Positions 15,899 through 25,157 of a stretch of 63,481 nucleotides of DNA are shown piece by piece. A model generated the notes under the pieces. It was not told the origin of the DNA and ran no database searches. It was given only the letters and a program-made list of their open reading frames with translations. Numbering within the stretch: position 1 is the stretch's first letter; each line of letters opens with the position of its first letter. This DNA is from Ruminococcus sp. (GTDB lineage Bacteria; Bacillota_A; Clostridia; Oscillospirales; Ruminococcaceae): positions 1-63,481 of the forward strand of contig NZ_JAIKXF010000029.1 of NCBI RefSeq assembly GCF_024684275.1, given 5' to 3'. The position numbers were made by a program, and so were the translations under genes.

Positions 15899-16585
15899 AT
15901 GTCAACAGTAGTTTTAGATAAGGCTTACGCAAATTCATCAAGCCGGTACTCGGACATTGTATCCGATGTGACAGATTTATGGGATTGGGCGGATATTTCG
16001 ACTGTCTATGACGGAACAATGTTCAAGCTTCATGTTGAAGATAATTTTGGATTGATGGTATATAACGGCAATTCCAATTTTACTACTATAGCTGTTAGAT
16101 TTGGCTCAAGTAGTTACCATATCGCAGGTCCGTCAAGTACAGCTGCAAAGCTTCTTATTAAGGCTGAGAGAGTGGGGGAGGATACCCTGATACTTAGTGT
16201 ATGGAGAGTCAGCGATAGCCCAAATATTGTTTCAGCTAATCTCTGCGATAAGTACATCATCTGCCGTGGAGTGAATACCATTACAGAGGAAGAAGAAACG
16301 GTGCTGGTATATCTTGGCTCAAACTCGACATCAGGTACAAATAAGTGTATGCTGCTTGCCGGTGATGTTATGCAAGCAACTGATATAGCAGCACAGAATG
16401 CAAACGCTAACGTCAATGCCAAAAACACCAATATCATACCATTTTTCAGTCCTGCTTCTGTATATATCACAAAGGACGTCTATCAGTCTCTTTGTTCGAA
16501 TGTGTCCTCGTGGTATTTCAGCGATGTAATTCTGAACGATAAGCCATACCGCATGAGCGGCTCTGTCTTTGTACTTGACGAGTGA
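15899..16585 (+). CDS. Unknown 228-aa protein of the small-gene cassette
   Basis: 228 residues, GAGGAGG upstream of the ATG. Composition is beta-rich and polar, with WDWADISTVYDGTMFKLHVED near the start and an aromatic end (WYFSDVILNDKPYRMSGSVFVLDE). No transmembrane segment, signal peptide or catalytic motif is seen. It looks like a structural or binding domain, and phage receptor-binding-like proteins are one possibility. The gene ends just before a compact inverted-repeat element. Confidence 0.6.
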   Translation: MSTVVLDKAYANSSSRYSDIVSDVTDLWDWADISTVYDGTMFKLHVEDNFGLMVYNGNSNFTTIAVRFGSSSYHIAGPSSTAAKLLIKAERVGEDTLILSVWRVSDSPNIVSANLCDKYIICRGVNTITEEEETVLVYLGSNSTSGTNKCMLLAGDVMQATDIAAQNANANVNAKNTNIIPFFSPASVYITKDVYQSLCSNVSSWYFSDVILNDKPYRMSGSVFVLDE

Positions 16586-16605
16586 TAATACCGCGTTAAA
16601 AAACA

Positions 16606-16725
16606 ATAACGTCCCGAATTCAGGCAGCTCCCTTCAGCGGAAAATATGGTTACCGAGCCTGAAAAATAGTCTCGTAAATATAACCTGAGATCCGCCGGAG
16701 GGGACTCCCTTTTTCGGGACGTTAT
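16606..16725. repeat. 120-bp inverted-repeat element or structured RNA
   Basis: Perfect 13-bp terminal inverted repeat (16606-16618 with 16713-16725, ATAACGTCCCGAA). Inside, TCAGGC (16620-16625) pairs with GCCTGA (16657-16662), and CCCT-n3-GCGG can pair with CCGC-n3-AGGG further in, giving a pseudoknot-like or extended-TIR structure. It lies between the convergent ends of the small cassette and the serpin gene. It may be a MITE, a double-sided terminator or a small RNA. Confidence 0.5.
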
Positions 16726-16733
16726 AATATTGC

Positions 16734-18710
16734 TTACTTTTCCTCTAACTGAGTAGCTGCGCCTATAAACAGCGGAACGTTGTTCTCGTCAACTATCATA
16801 TAGACGAAAGGCTTATCAAGATAAATATTGATCTCCTTCTTTGGTATAGGCATACTGGCGCCTGCTGCCATCATAACAGCTGTTACCGCAGCTGCCTTTG
16901 TGCCCTTTTCTGTCACCTCTATCTTGGTCTTGTGGAGAACTTTGTCGATGTAAAGCTGATCGGCGTCCTCAACGGAAAGGTCGTTTATCTTTGAAAAATC
17001 AGCCTTTTTTAGATCAAATGCAGAAGGCATACCCATATTCTTGAGCACCTTGCTCAGTGACTTACTGTACTGATACTTGAACTTTGGTATCATAACGTTG
17101 AGCTCTATACTTTCGGGATCTTCATATTCCTTGAGCCCTTCAAAGAGCTTTTCTGCGTCGAGGTCTTTTACATAGCTTACGATATCCTTTTCCTTAGGCA
17201 TTATGCCTACGAAGCTGTATTTGCCGCCTGCATACGGCTTCTTGAAGGCATCGGCATCTCCGAGGTCATAGTAGTATCTCTCATGACTGTACATTGCCTG
17301 TATAGGGTGCTTATCACCGTTGAGATCGGTAAATATGCTGTCTCTTGAACTTTTATATGGTATATCCCATTCAGCCTCAAAGTAAAGGGTATTGATGAGC
17401 ATCATCAGTATTTCCTTTTCGTCTGTAGGCGTAAGGTCGCCTTTTTTAAGCAGAGATGGTATCATACCCTGAGTATTCTTGTTTACCCAGCTATTTACGT
17501 CTTTGACTGTAGAATCGTCAAAGACAGCCTTATAAAGCTCTGCATTATAGAACTTCTTATTCTTTTCAAGGAACTCATCATAGACCTTGAATGAGGGCTT
17601 ATCCTTGAACCAGATAGAATCTGCAAGGAAAACCTTCTGCTTTTTCTCATTTGGAAGCTTGCTGATGTAGTAAGCCATATACTCATTGAGCTGGTCTAAG
17701 GTAAGACCGCTGCCGAGGACCTTTTCCATTTCAGCCTTTGTCTCGCCGTCAGCTCCGTTTGCTGTCATAGCAAGTGCAGCCGATACAGACATAGGCGAAA
17801 TAAGCAGGTTCTCCTCGTCCTTCTCAGTAGGAGCAAAGCTGTTTTTCAGCAGATCAACGCCGAACTTCATTTCAGCGGAAGCAAATTCTTCGTCAGTAGT
17901 CTTTCCCTCGGAAGCCTTTACGTCAACAGTATTGTCAAGGCGTATGCTGCCGATAGTTCCGACGCCGTTGAATTCCTTGATCTTTCCAATCAGATAGTCC
18001 TGAACCATTTGCAGGTCTTCCTCGTCGATCTTGTCGTTCATATTTATATCGCCGTTGAGCAGCTGCACTTCTGTGAGCTTGGTCCCGATATTGCCTGCAA
18101 GCTGCTTTCTGTAGGTGATAGAGTCAAAGCTGTCTACAACTCCGTCATCGTTTATATCGCCGTAATAATGGATACCCAGACCTCTTACGCCCGAGATAAA
18201 GTCCATTCTGTATTCGTAGCTTGGTGATGAGCTTCCCCAGTAGCCGCCCTGCTTTTCGAGCTCAGCCTGAAGTGCGTCAGCCTGTTCCTTATCGTAGGTA
18301 GTGAACTTGAGTGTAACGATGTCATCACGGTCAAACATTTCGTAGTATTTAAGGGTGCTGTTCCATTTTTCGTAGAACTCCTCGTCAAGCTCCTCACGGA
18401 CATATGCCCTGATGTCAGGAGATTCAAGAATAATATCTATTTTTGAATAGTAGTCGTAATAATCGTTTTTCTTAGGTATTATGCTAAGCTGTAAAGCCGG
18501 AGCCTGTGACAGATCATCATAGACAGAGACATTGCTTATATAAGCGTCAGGTATCTCGATCTCGTATGCAGTATCACCTGCGTATCCCTCCGCGATAGCC
18601 ACAGCCCTGTTTCTGCTGACACACGGCGGAAATGTTCCCACAGCTCCTACAGCCAGTGCAAGGCTGAGAAATCCAGCTGTAAGCTTAGACAGTTTTTTCA
18701 TTTTTCCCAT
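16734..18710 (-). CDS. Secreted serpin with internal dockerin
   Basis: 658 residues. A signal peptide (KLTAGFLSLALAVGAVG) is followed by an unassigned domain (about 40-180). A dockerin pair of calcium-binding repeats lies at about 184-245 (GDINDDGVVDSFDSITYRKQL and NGDINMNDKIDEEDLQMVQDYL). A full serpin domain spans about 280-658. The serpin hinge EKGTKAAAVTAV is intact with small residues, and the reactive loop continues MMAAGASMPIP before the C-terminal FVYMIVDENNVPLFIGAA. It should be an inhibitory serpin docked to the cellulosome, presumably shielding it from serine or cysteine proteases; the scissile bond lies near the Met-rich stretch. Start 18710 fits GGGAGGAG upstream. Confidence 0.93.
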   Translation of the reverse strand: MGKMKKLSKLTAGFLSLALAVGAVGTFPPCVSRNRAVAIAEGYAGDTAYEIEIPDAYISNVSVYDDLSQAPALQLSIIPKKNDYYDYYSKIDIILESPDIRAYVREELDEEFYEKWNSTLKYYEMFDRDDIVTLKFTTYDKEQADALQAELEKQGGYWGSSSPSYEYRMDFISGVRGLGIHYYGDINDDGVVDSFDSITYRKQLAGNIGTKLTEVQLLNGDINMNDKIDEEDLQMVQDYLIGKIKEFNGVGTIGSIRLDNTVDVKASEGKTTDEEFASAEMKFGVDLLKNSFAPTEKDEENLLISPMSVSAALAMTANGADGETKAEMEKVLGSGLTLDQLNEYMAYYISKLPNEKKQKVFLADSIWFKDKPSFKVYDEFLEKNKKFYNAELYKAVFDDSTVKDVNSWVNKNTQGMIPSLLKKGDLTPTDEKEILMMLINTLYFEAEWDIPYKSSRDSIFTDLNGDKHPIQAMYSHERYYYDLGDADAFKKPYAGGKYSFVGIMPKEKDIVSYVKDLDAEKLFEGLKEYEDPESIELNVMIPKFKYQYSKSLSKVLKNMGMPSAFDLKKADFSKINDLSVEDADQLYIDKVLHKTKIEVTEKGTKAAAVTAVMMAAGASMPIPKKEINIYLDKPFVYMIVDENNVPLFIGAATQLEEK

Positions 18711-18758
18711 AGTACATTACTCCTCCCATAATGAATTGGATAAACTATCCATAATATC

Positions 18759-18787
18759 AGTATAACACTAAATTCTGCATATGTCAA
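18759..18787 (-). promoter_or_regulatory. Promoter of serpin gene
   Basis: Minus strand TTGACA (18787-18782), 17-bp spacer, TATACT (18764-18759). Confidence 0.78.
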
Positions 18788-18964
18788 TGGAAAATGGCTA
18801 TATTGCACAGAAAAACAATAAATAATGATCTATTGTGCTTATTAAAATTTGTTTTGACTGCAAAAGCTCATATATTCTCTGTAAAAACAGTAATATTGCT
18901 GACTTATTGAATATTTGTGGGAGTATAATCACCTTGATTCATAACTTTTTGTACAAAAAGACGA

Positions 18965-18993
18965 TTGACTATGTGTATATTGAAGTATATAAT
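18965..18993 (+). promoter_or_regulatory. Promoter of LRR-dockerin gene
   Basis: TTGACT (18965-18970), 17-bp spacer, TATAAT (18988-18993), 36 bp before the ATG. Confidence 0.78.
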
Positions 18994-19029
18994 ATACCTA
19001 TAATAATTTTTAAGGAGGAGCGTTGAAAA

Positions 19030-22000
19030 ATGCTGAAAAAATTTACTGCCGCTGCACTCAGTACAGTTATGTGTGTATCGGCAGCTCTGCCAGGTACTGC
19101 GGTGAGTGCCGCAGCTGTTCAGAGCACTGAACTAAACGACAGCAGCAAGACTGTCGATTATGATGCAAGGCTGCAAACAGCAGATACTCTCGGAGAAGTA
19201 ATAGCAGACGCTGCGCAAAAAGACGATATGGCTAACGCTCAGTCTGCGTCCACGGTCTCTGTTGAGGCTGAAGAGACAGCAAAGGTACATGACAAAGAAA
19301 ACGTAAAGAAGCTCCCGTCGGCAGAAAATCTGACCGCAGCCTACAGCACTGTTGCAGCGGAGGACGCAGATGCCCCTGTAACAGGAACTCTCGGCGATAA
19401 TATCACATATCAGCATTTTGCGTCAGGAGCTGTTATAATCACAGGTCACGGTGCCATGAAGAGCTCCGGCAATCCCTTCAAGAAACCTGAGACTATCACA
19501 AGCGTGGTTATCGAAAATGACGGCTCTGCTGAGGGCGGCATCACAGACATCAGAGCAAATCTGTTCAATGGCTGTACGGCTTTGACAGGCATAACTATGC
19601 CAAAGACCATTGCATCTATAGGCACTGGTGCCTTTGACGGCTGTTCTTCACTTACTCAGATAACATACGACAAGGAAGATTCCGCAAAGGCAGGACAGCT
19701 TACTCTGCCTGCTTCCGTAACGACTATAGGCTCAGCTGCATTCAGGGACTGCGCAGCATTTACCGAGCTCCTTATCCCATCAAGCGTTACCTCTCTGGGA
19801 GAGAGTGCATTTGAGGGGTGTACAGGTATCACAGAGATAAATGTTCCTGCAAATGTCAAGACCATAGGCAAATGTGCATTCAAAAGGTGTTATGCCGCTA
19901 AAACTGCTGTAATTGCCGAGGGCGTTGAAACTATCGGAGATTTCTGCTTTGAGCAGTGTGCTTCTCTTGAAAGCCTTACTCTCCCGTATGCGGCAACCTC
20001 TGCTGCTTCGGCTGAAAAGATGAGTCAGAGCACCTGTGTTGCCGACCTGTTCGACAAAAACAGCACAGATGAGAAATATGCGGAAATGATGTATGAGACA
20101 AAGTGCAGTCACAACTATACACGCTATATCCCTAAGTCTCTCAAGACTATCACCGTTACGGGCGGAACTCTTGTACCGAATCATATATTTACGGGCTTGT
20201 CAGGTGTTGAGACTATAAATGTGCCCGAGACCGTTACAGTTATCGGAGCATATGCTTTCAATGGCTGTGCTTCACTGAAGGCTGCTCCCATACCCAAGAG
20301 CCTTGAATCCATAGGTGAAAAAGCTTTTGCAGGCTGTAAAACCTTTACGGAGATAACCCTTCCAAAGACAGTTGCCTCTGTAGGGAATAGCGCTTTTGAG
20401 TCATGTACGGGACTTAAAACTGCTGTTATCGAAAACTGTGAAAACGGTATCGGTTCTTTCTTGTTCAATAAGTGTGCCTCACTTGAGAGTATTACACTTC
20501 CGTTTGCAGGCTATAAGCTTGCTGATGTAAACAAGGCGAATTCTTCAGCTTATCTCCTTGACCTGTTTAACGAGGATTTCGGCGATGCCGCAGTTAAGTG
20601 CGTAAACGCTAACGGTTATGAGAGATATGTTCCGAAGTCGCTGAAAACTATTACGATAACAGGAGGTACAAGACTGCCGAATGGTGTATTTTCCGGCTAT
20701 AAAGGAGTTGAGAGCTTCGTTATTGCTGACAGTGTAACATCTGTGGGAAATTATGCTTTTACGGACTGTCAGGGTATCAAGGATATATTCATGAACAAAA
20801 ATGTTACAGCTGTTGGAAACTATGCATATTCAGGCTGTACAGGTCTTACAGATATAACTGTCCCGGAAAATGTACTTACTATAGGCGAACACGCTTTTGA
20901 TTCCTGTACAGGAATTAAAAATGCAGTTATAGCAGGCGGAGAAAATGGTATAGGTGCATGGCTGTTCAATAAGTGTGTCTCACTTGAGAGCATTACGCTT
21001 CCGTTTGCAGGCTATAAGCTTGCAGACGTAAACAAGGAGAACTCAAATGCCTGCATTATAGACCTTTTCAATGACGACTGCGGCGATGAGACCTACAAAT
21101 CAGTGAACGCAAGCGGATATGAAAGATATGTTCCAAAGTCTCTGGAAACTATCACTATCACAGGCGGCGAAAGAATACCTAACAATGCATTCTACGGCTT
21201 CAGCGGCGTAAAGAAATTTGTTATTCCCGACAGCGTTGTTTCTTTCGGCAATGGCTCGTTCCAGAAGTGCGCAGCACTTACCGAGAATGTTATGACAGAC
21301 AATATAACAGCTGTCGGAAATCGTGCCTTTGCAGAGTGTACAGGTCTGAAAAATGCTGTATTCGGCAAGAAGCTCACAGATGTGGGCGGTTACGCATTCG
21401 CTGGCTGTACATCTCTTGCAGATGTGACTGTTCCCGAAACAGTAGTCTCACTGGGTGAACACGCATTTGAGGACTGCTCTGCTCTGAAGACAGCTGAGAT
21501 AAAGGGCAAGAACATAAAAATGGGCACATTTATCTTCAATAAGTGCAAGTCTCTTGAAAAGCTGACTCTGCCCTTTGCAGGTTATAATCTTACAGATGTA
21601 AACAAGGAGAATTCCAACGCATACGTTTTGGACCTTTTCAATGACGACTGCGGTGATGAGACCTACAAAGCCCTGAATGCAAGCGGGTATTCGAGGTATG
21701 TTCCGAAATCTCTGGAAACTATCGTTATTACAGGAGGAAACAGGATACCTAACTATGCATTCTACGGTTTCAGCGGCGTAAAGGAATTCGTTATCCCCGA
21801 CAGCGTATCAAGCTTCGGTAATTCTTCATTCAAGGGCTGTGCTGCTCTCGAAGAAAACGTAATGACCGAAAAGGTAGCAACTATCGGCGAGCGCGCATTT
21901 GAAAACTGTACAGGCATGAAGGATATATACATCGGCGCAAACGTCAAGAGTATAGGAAACTATGCATTTGCAGGCTGTAAAGCTCTTACAGAAGTTACTA

Positions 22001-23001
22001 TACCTTCAACTGTATCAACTCTGGGCACCTATGTTTTCTCAGACTGTACAAAGCTTAAAAATGCTGTGATAAGTGACGGAGTTGCCGAGATAAATGCTTT
22101 CATATTCAATAAGTGCGAGGCTCTCGAATCTATCACACTTCCCTTTGCAGGCTATAAGCTCACCGATGTAAATAAGGAAAACTCATCAGCATATCTTATC
22201 GAACTCTTTAATGAGGACGCAGGCGATACAACATACAAGGCTGCAAGTCCAAGCGGTTATACAAGATATGTTCCCAAGACACTAAAGTCCATTACTATCA
22301 CAGGCGGCGAGAGAATACCTAACTATGCTTTCGCAAACATCTCAAAGGCAACAGATATAACTATCCCCAACAATATAACCTATATCGGAAACAGCGCTTT
22401 CAGCGGCTGTGAGGCTGTTGCAAATGTGTTCTTCCCCGATACAAAGGAGAATTGGGAGGCAGTATCCGTTGGCGACAAGAACGAGCTTATTGACGGCAAG
22501 GTAAGATGGCTGAACAGTGACGGTGCTTACGTTATGCCTGAGGGAACTATGACTACAACTACTACTGTAACTACTCAGCGTACCACAAAGGTGACAACTA
22601 CTACAGAAAAAACTCCTGTATCAACTACAACAGAGGAGCCTACACTCACTACAAGCGCAACAAAAGCAACAGGCACTGCTACAGCCACAACAACAGCACC
22701 TGTGACTACAACGACTACAGTTCCGACAGTCAAGTACGCTCTCGGTGATATATCAGGCGACGGAGAGGTCAATGCGGTTGACGCTTCGATGGTCCTTTCA
22801 TATTACGCAATAGCATCGACTACAAAGGACGCTGATGTAAAGCCCGAGGAGCTTGCGGCAGGTGATGTTGACGGAAACGGCACTCTGAATGCAACAGATG
22901 CTTCGTTTATCCTCAGCTATTATGCTTACGCGCAGACATCTAAGGAGGAAGTGAAGTCTATGGCTGATTACATGAAGGACTATATCAAATCTGACAAATA
23001 A
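19030..23001 (+). CDS. Giant BspA-type leucine-rich-repeat protein with dockerin
   Basis: 1323 residues. A signal peptide (FTAAALSTVMCVSAALPGTAVSA) and an acidic linker precede about 1000 residues of BspA-like LRR_5 repeats (for example IGEYAFxGCxxLxxVxIP units). Inside the array a larger module recurs about five times: NKCxSLESITLPFAGYKL, then DLFN, then YVPKSLxTITITGG. After a Thr-rich linker (about 1170-1235) comes a dockerin with GDISGDGEVNAVDASMVLSYY and GDVDGNGTLNATDASFILSYY. It is exported and should dock to a cohesin; BspA repeats usually bind proteins or polysaccharide. AAGGAGGAG precedes the ATG. No catalytic domain is present. Confidence 0.93.
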   Translation: MLKKFTAAALSTVMCVSAALPGTAVSAAAVQSTELNDSSKTVDYDARLQTADTLGEVIADAAQKDDMANAQSASTVSVEAEETAKVHDKENVKKLPSAENLTAAYSTVAAEDADAPVTGTLGDNITYQHFASGAVIITGHGAMKSSGNPFKKPETITSVVIENDGSAEGGITDIRANLFNGCTALTGITMPKTIASIGTGAFDGCSSLTQITYDKEDSAKAGQLTLPASVTTIGSAAFRDCAAFTELLIPSSVTSLGESAFEGCTGITEINVPANVKTIGKCAFKRCYAAKTAVIAEGVETIGDFCFEQCASLESLTLPYAATSAASAEKMSQSTCVADLFDKNSTDEKYAEMMYETKCSHNYTRYIPKSLKTITVTGGTLVPNHIFTGLSGVETINVPETVTVIGAYAFNGCASLKAAPIPKSLESIGEKAFAGCKTFTEITLPKTVASVGNSAFESCTGLKTAVIENCENGIGSFLFNKCASLESITLPFAGYKLADVNKANSSAYLLDLFNEDFGDAAVKCVNANGYERYVPKSLKTITITGGTRLPNGVFSGYKGVESFVIADSVTSVGNYAFTDCQGIKDIFMNKNVTAVGNYAYSGCTGLTDITVPENVLTIGEHAFDSCTGIKNAVIAGGENGIGAWLFNKCVSLESITLPFAGYKLADVNKENSNACIIDLFNDDCGDETYKSVNASGYERYVPKSLETITITGGERIPNNAFYGFSGVKKFVIPDSVVSFGNGSFQKCAALTENVMTDNITAVGNRAFAECTGLKNAVFGKKLTDVGGYAFAGCTSLADVTVPETVVSLGEHAFEDCSALKTAEIKGKNIKMGTFIFNKCKSLEKLTLPFAGYNLTDVNKENSNAYVLDLFNDDCGDETYKALNASGYSRYVPKSLETIVITGGNRIPNYAFYGFSGVKEFVIPDSVSSFGNSSFKGCAALEENVMTEKVATIGERAFENCTGMKDIYIGANVKSIGNYAFAGCKALTEVTIPSTVSTLGTYVFSDCTKLKNAVISDGVAEINAFIFNKCEALESITLPFAGYKLTDVNKENSSAYLIELFNEDAGDTTYKAASPSGYTRYVPKTLKSITITGGERIPNYAFANISKATDITIPNNITYIGNSAFSGCEAVANVFFPDTKENWEAVSVGDKNELIDGKVRWLNSDGAYVMPEGTMTTTTTVTTQRTTKVTTTTEKTPVSTTTEEPTLTTSATKATGTATATTTAPVTTTTTVPTVKYALGDISGDGEVNAVDASMVLSYYAIASTTKDADVKPEELAAGDVDGNGTLNATDASFILSYYAYAQTSKEEVKSMADYMKDYIKSDK

Positions 23002-23069
23002 GCCTCATGTACTCGGAACTCAGAGCTAAGTATGGGCGGTTTAACGCCGCTATGCGCATAAGAAAAACA

Positions 23070-23097
23070 GAGGGCGGCTTTAATGCCGCCCTCTTGA
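23070..23097. terminator. Bidirectional terminator between LRR and VanY genes
   Basis: GAGGGCGGC-TTTAAT-GCCGCCCTC perfect 9-bp stem lying between two convergent genes, with an A-run on the left and T-rich sequence on the right. Confidence 0.75.
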
Positions 23098-23102
23098 TTT
23101 TA

Positions 23103-23981
23103 TCAATGATAATAAGAATCTATCCCGAAGTATTCCTCAAGTGTGAGTCCGCTGGCGTGTATCTGAGTTGCAAGGTCTGTTCCTACATAGCGGATATGCC
23201 ATGATTCGTACTGATAGCCTGTGATGTCCTGCTTGCCCTGTGGATAGCGGAGTATGAATCCGAACTCGTGACAGTGGTTTTCAAGCCATATAGCTTCAGG
23301 AGTTCCGATAAAGCTGTCGTCAATCTGGTTTACGTCGATAGCAAGTCCTGTCTGGTGCTCGGAGTATCCCGGACGTGCGGAATATGTATCTGCGGCAGCT
23401 TGTCCGTTTGGTTCCCTGGCAACGTAGTTGTTGTAAATCTGAGCCTGATCATTATATGAGCGGAATCCCGACGAAAGGTAGATGTTAAGTCCCTCCTGAG
23501 CGGCTGCGCTTGAAAGCTTGCAAAACTGATTATAACAGGTAGAGTCAAGTCCAGGATTGAAGTCTGCAGGGAGGCTGTAGCTCTTGTTGGCGATGAGAAC
23601 TCCGTTTATATAGGTAAGCCCCGGTATATCGTACTGAACCGGTGCAGGACCATAGTTTGAGTCGGCAGAGGCAGCCGATGACTGTGACTGAGCGCTCTGC
23701 TGCTGAGCAGGTGCAGCGGCGGTGTTCTCAGCAGTGCTTGCAGCAGTAACATCTGCTTCTGTGCTTGTTGTGGTCACAGTTTCTGAGCCCTCTGCTGCTG
23801 CGGAAGTCGTTGTATCAGTGACAGTCGTGAGCTCCTCTGCTGCTGTTTCTGTAGCTGCTTCGGTGACAGCTGTTGCAGGCTGCTGCGGGATAGGGAGGCT
23901 TGAACGCTCGCCCACCTTGCCGCAGGCTGTCATTGAAGCGGCAGCCATTAATATTAGAGTTATCTTTGATATTCTTTTCAT
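23103..23981 (-). CDS. VanY-type D-Ala-D-Ala carboxypeptidase lipoprotein
   Basis: 292 residues. The lipobox ASMTAC ends a short signal peptide, so the protein is lipid-anchored outside. A Thr/Ala/Glu-rich stalk (about 30-100) leads to a VanY/peptidase M15B domain with the zinc motif SEHQTGLAIDV, the partner His in ESWHIRYVG, and the substrate loop SSGFRSYNDQAQIYNNYV. It likely trims the terminal D-Ala of peptidoglycan stems. The start was taken at 23981 (AGGAG upstream); the longer frame to 24068 would add a non-signal extension and lacks a ribosome site. Confidence 0.9.
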   Translation of the reverse strand: MKRISKITLILMAAASMTACGKVGERSSLPIPQQPATAVTEAATETAAEELTTVTDTTTSAAAEGSETVTTTSTEADVTAASTAENTAAAPAQQQSAQSQSSAASADSNYGPAPVQYDIPGLTYINGVLIANKSYSLPADFNPGLDSTCYNQFCKLSSAAAQEGLNIYLSSGFRSYNDQAQIYNNYVAREPNGQAAADTYSARPGYSEHQTGLAIDVNQIDDSFIGTPEAIWLENHCHEFGFILRYPQGKQDITGYQYESWHIRYVGTDLATQIHASGLTLEEYFGIDSYYH

Positions 23982-24123
23982 TTTTATTCTCCTTCTGTGC
24001 AGAGACACCCCACTGAGTGACTGCGCGTTTTTTGCTGTCATAAAAAACAATCGGGCAGAGACAGCCATGTGTTACATTCCGACAAATATTTTTTTATTTT
24101 GACAAAAAACTTTCTGTACCTTT

Positions 24124-24152
24124 ATATTAGCACATTCTTTTCAGGCTGTCAA
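24124..24152 (-). promoter_or_regulatory. Promoter of VanY-like gene
   Basis: Minus strand TTGACA (24152-24147), 17-bp spacer, TAATAT (24129-24124). Confidence 0.65.
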
Positions 24153-24168
24153 CCTTTTGATGATCGCC

Positions 24169-24197
24169 TTGAAAAAACGGTCCGTATATGGTATACT
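24169..24197 (+). promoter_or_regulatory. Promoter of GNAT gene
   Basis: TTGAAA (24169-24174), 17-bp spacer, TATACT (24192-24197), 20 bp before the ATG. Confidence 0.72.
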
Positions 24198-24217
24198 TAG
24201 GAAAAAGGAGGCGGAAT

Positions 24218-24640
24218 ATGGAATACAGAATTGAACATAACACACTTACTCCCGATGAGCACATGGCTCTGTGGGAGTCGGCAGGGTGGGGAAGTCTTGA
24301 CCGTGAGCTGGTGGAGAACTCTCTCCGCGGCAGCTACGCCACATTTGCAGTAAGGGACGGAGGACGTATCATCGCTATGGCTCGGCTCATCGGGGACGGC
24401 GGCATGGCATTTTTTCTGAAGGACCTCGTAGTTTCTCCTTATTATCAGGGAAAGGGCATTGGCAGGGAGCTTCTTGCGCATATTGAGGATTTCATCAGAG
24501 GTGAGCTCAAGGAGGGCTGGTGGTCGTACCTACAGCTTATGAGTGCTAAGGATAAGGAGGAGTTTTACCTTAAATGCGGCTATAAGGCTCACCCTCATGA
24601 GCACAGCGGAGCTGGCTTCACTAAGGTGATAGAAAGGTAA
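24218..24640 (+). CDS. GNAT-family N-acetyltransferase
   Basis: 140 residues from ATG 24218 (AAAAGGAGG upstream). The acetyl-CoA loop is LVVSPYYQGKGIGRELL, with the preceding strand AMARLIGDGGMAFFLKDLVV and the later EEFYLKCGYKAHP. A small stand-alone acetyltransferase of the GNAT fold; its substrate is not readable. It lies 4 bp before a P-loop kinase gene and is probably co-transcribed with it. Confidence 0.9.
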   Translation: MEYRIEHNTLTPDEHMALWESAGWGSLDRELVENSLRGSYATFAVRDGGRIIAMARLIGDGGMAFFLKDLVVSPYYQGKGIGRELLAHIEDFIRGELKEGWWSYLQLMSAKDKEEFYLKCGYKAHPHEHSGAGFTKVIER

Positions 24641-24644
24641 TTAA

Positions 24645-25121
24645 ATGGCAAAAGTTATAATGACCTGCGGAAAAATATGCAGCGGCAAAAGTACCTACGC
24701 AGAAAAGCTCAGAAAAGAGTCGGGAGCGGTGGTGCTGTCCATAGACGAGCTTATGACCGCCGTACTTGGCAGAGAGCTTGGAGATATGCACGATGAGTAT
24801 GTCCGCCGCTGTGAGCAGTATCTGTATAAAAAAGCCGCGGAAATTGCCCTATCGGGCACAAATGTTATCCTTGACTGGGGCTTCTGGAAGAAGGCGCAGC
24901 GAGAGTACGCAAGGGAGTACTTCCGTCAGCAGGGAACAGACTGCGAATTCCATTATATCGCAGTCAGCGATGATGAGTGGAAAAAGCGGATAGCTTCCAG
25001 AAATGCGGAGGTAGTAAGTGGCAGGAGCGATGTTTATTTTATTGATGACGGATTGCTCAGTAAGTTCCTGACGTTGTTTGAAGAACCAGACAGACAGGAA
25101 ATGGATATATGGATAGAATAG
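24645..25121 (+). CDS. P-loop (AAA_33-type) kinase
   Basis: 158 residues. Walker A GKICSGKST near the N-terminus, the strand LDWGF in the middle and an arginine-rich lid (EWKKRIASRN). The pattern is that of small zeta-toxin/polynucleotide-kinase-like nucleotide kinases such as AAA_33 proteins. It may phosphorylate a small molecule such as an antibiotic or nucleoside. Second gene of a two-gene unit with the GNAT protein; together they look like a modification or resistance pair, which is inference. Confidence 0.85.
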   Translation: MAKVIMTCGKICSGKSTYAEKLRKESGAVVLSIDELMTAVLGRELGDMHDEYVRRCEQYLYKKAAEIALSGTNVILDWGFWKKAQREYAREYFRQQGTDCEFHYIAVSDDEWKKRIASRNAEVVSGRSDVYFIDDGLLSKFLTLFEEPDRQEMDIWIE

Positions 25122-25124
25122 AGA

Positions 25125-25157
25125 AACAGCCATAAGGAAAAACCTTATGGCTGTTTT
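25125..25157. terminator. Bidirectional terminator
   Basis: Perfect 14-bp stem (25125-25138 with 25144-25157) with an AAAAA loop and T-runs, between the convergent kinase and histidine-kinase genes. Confidence 0.85.

Noticed and set aside
22545..22730. ACT/ACA-rich stretch as a possible CRISPR or microsatellite
   Set aside because: It encodes the Thr-rich linker before the dockerin; no spaced direct repeats.
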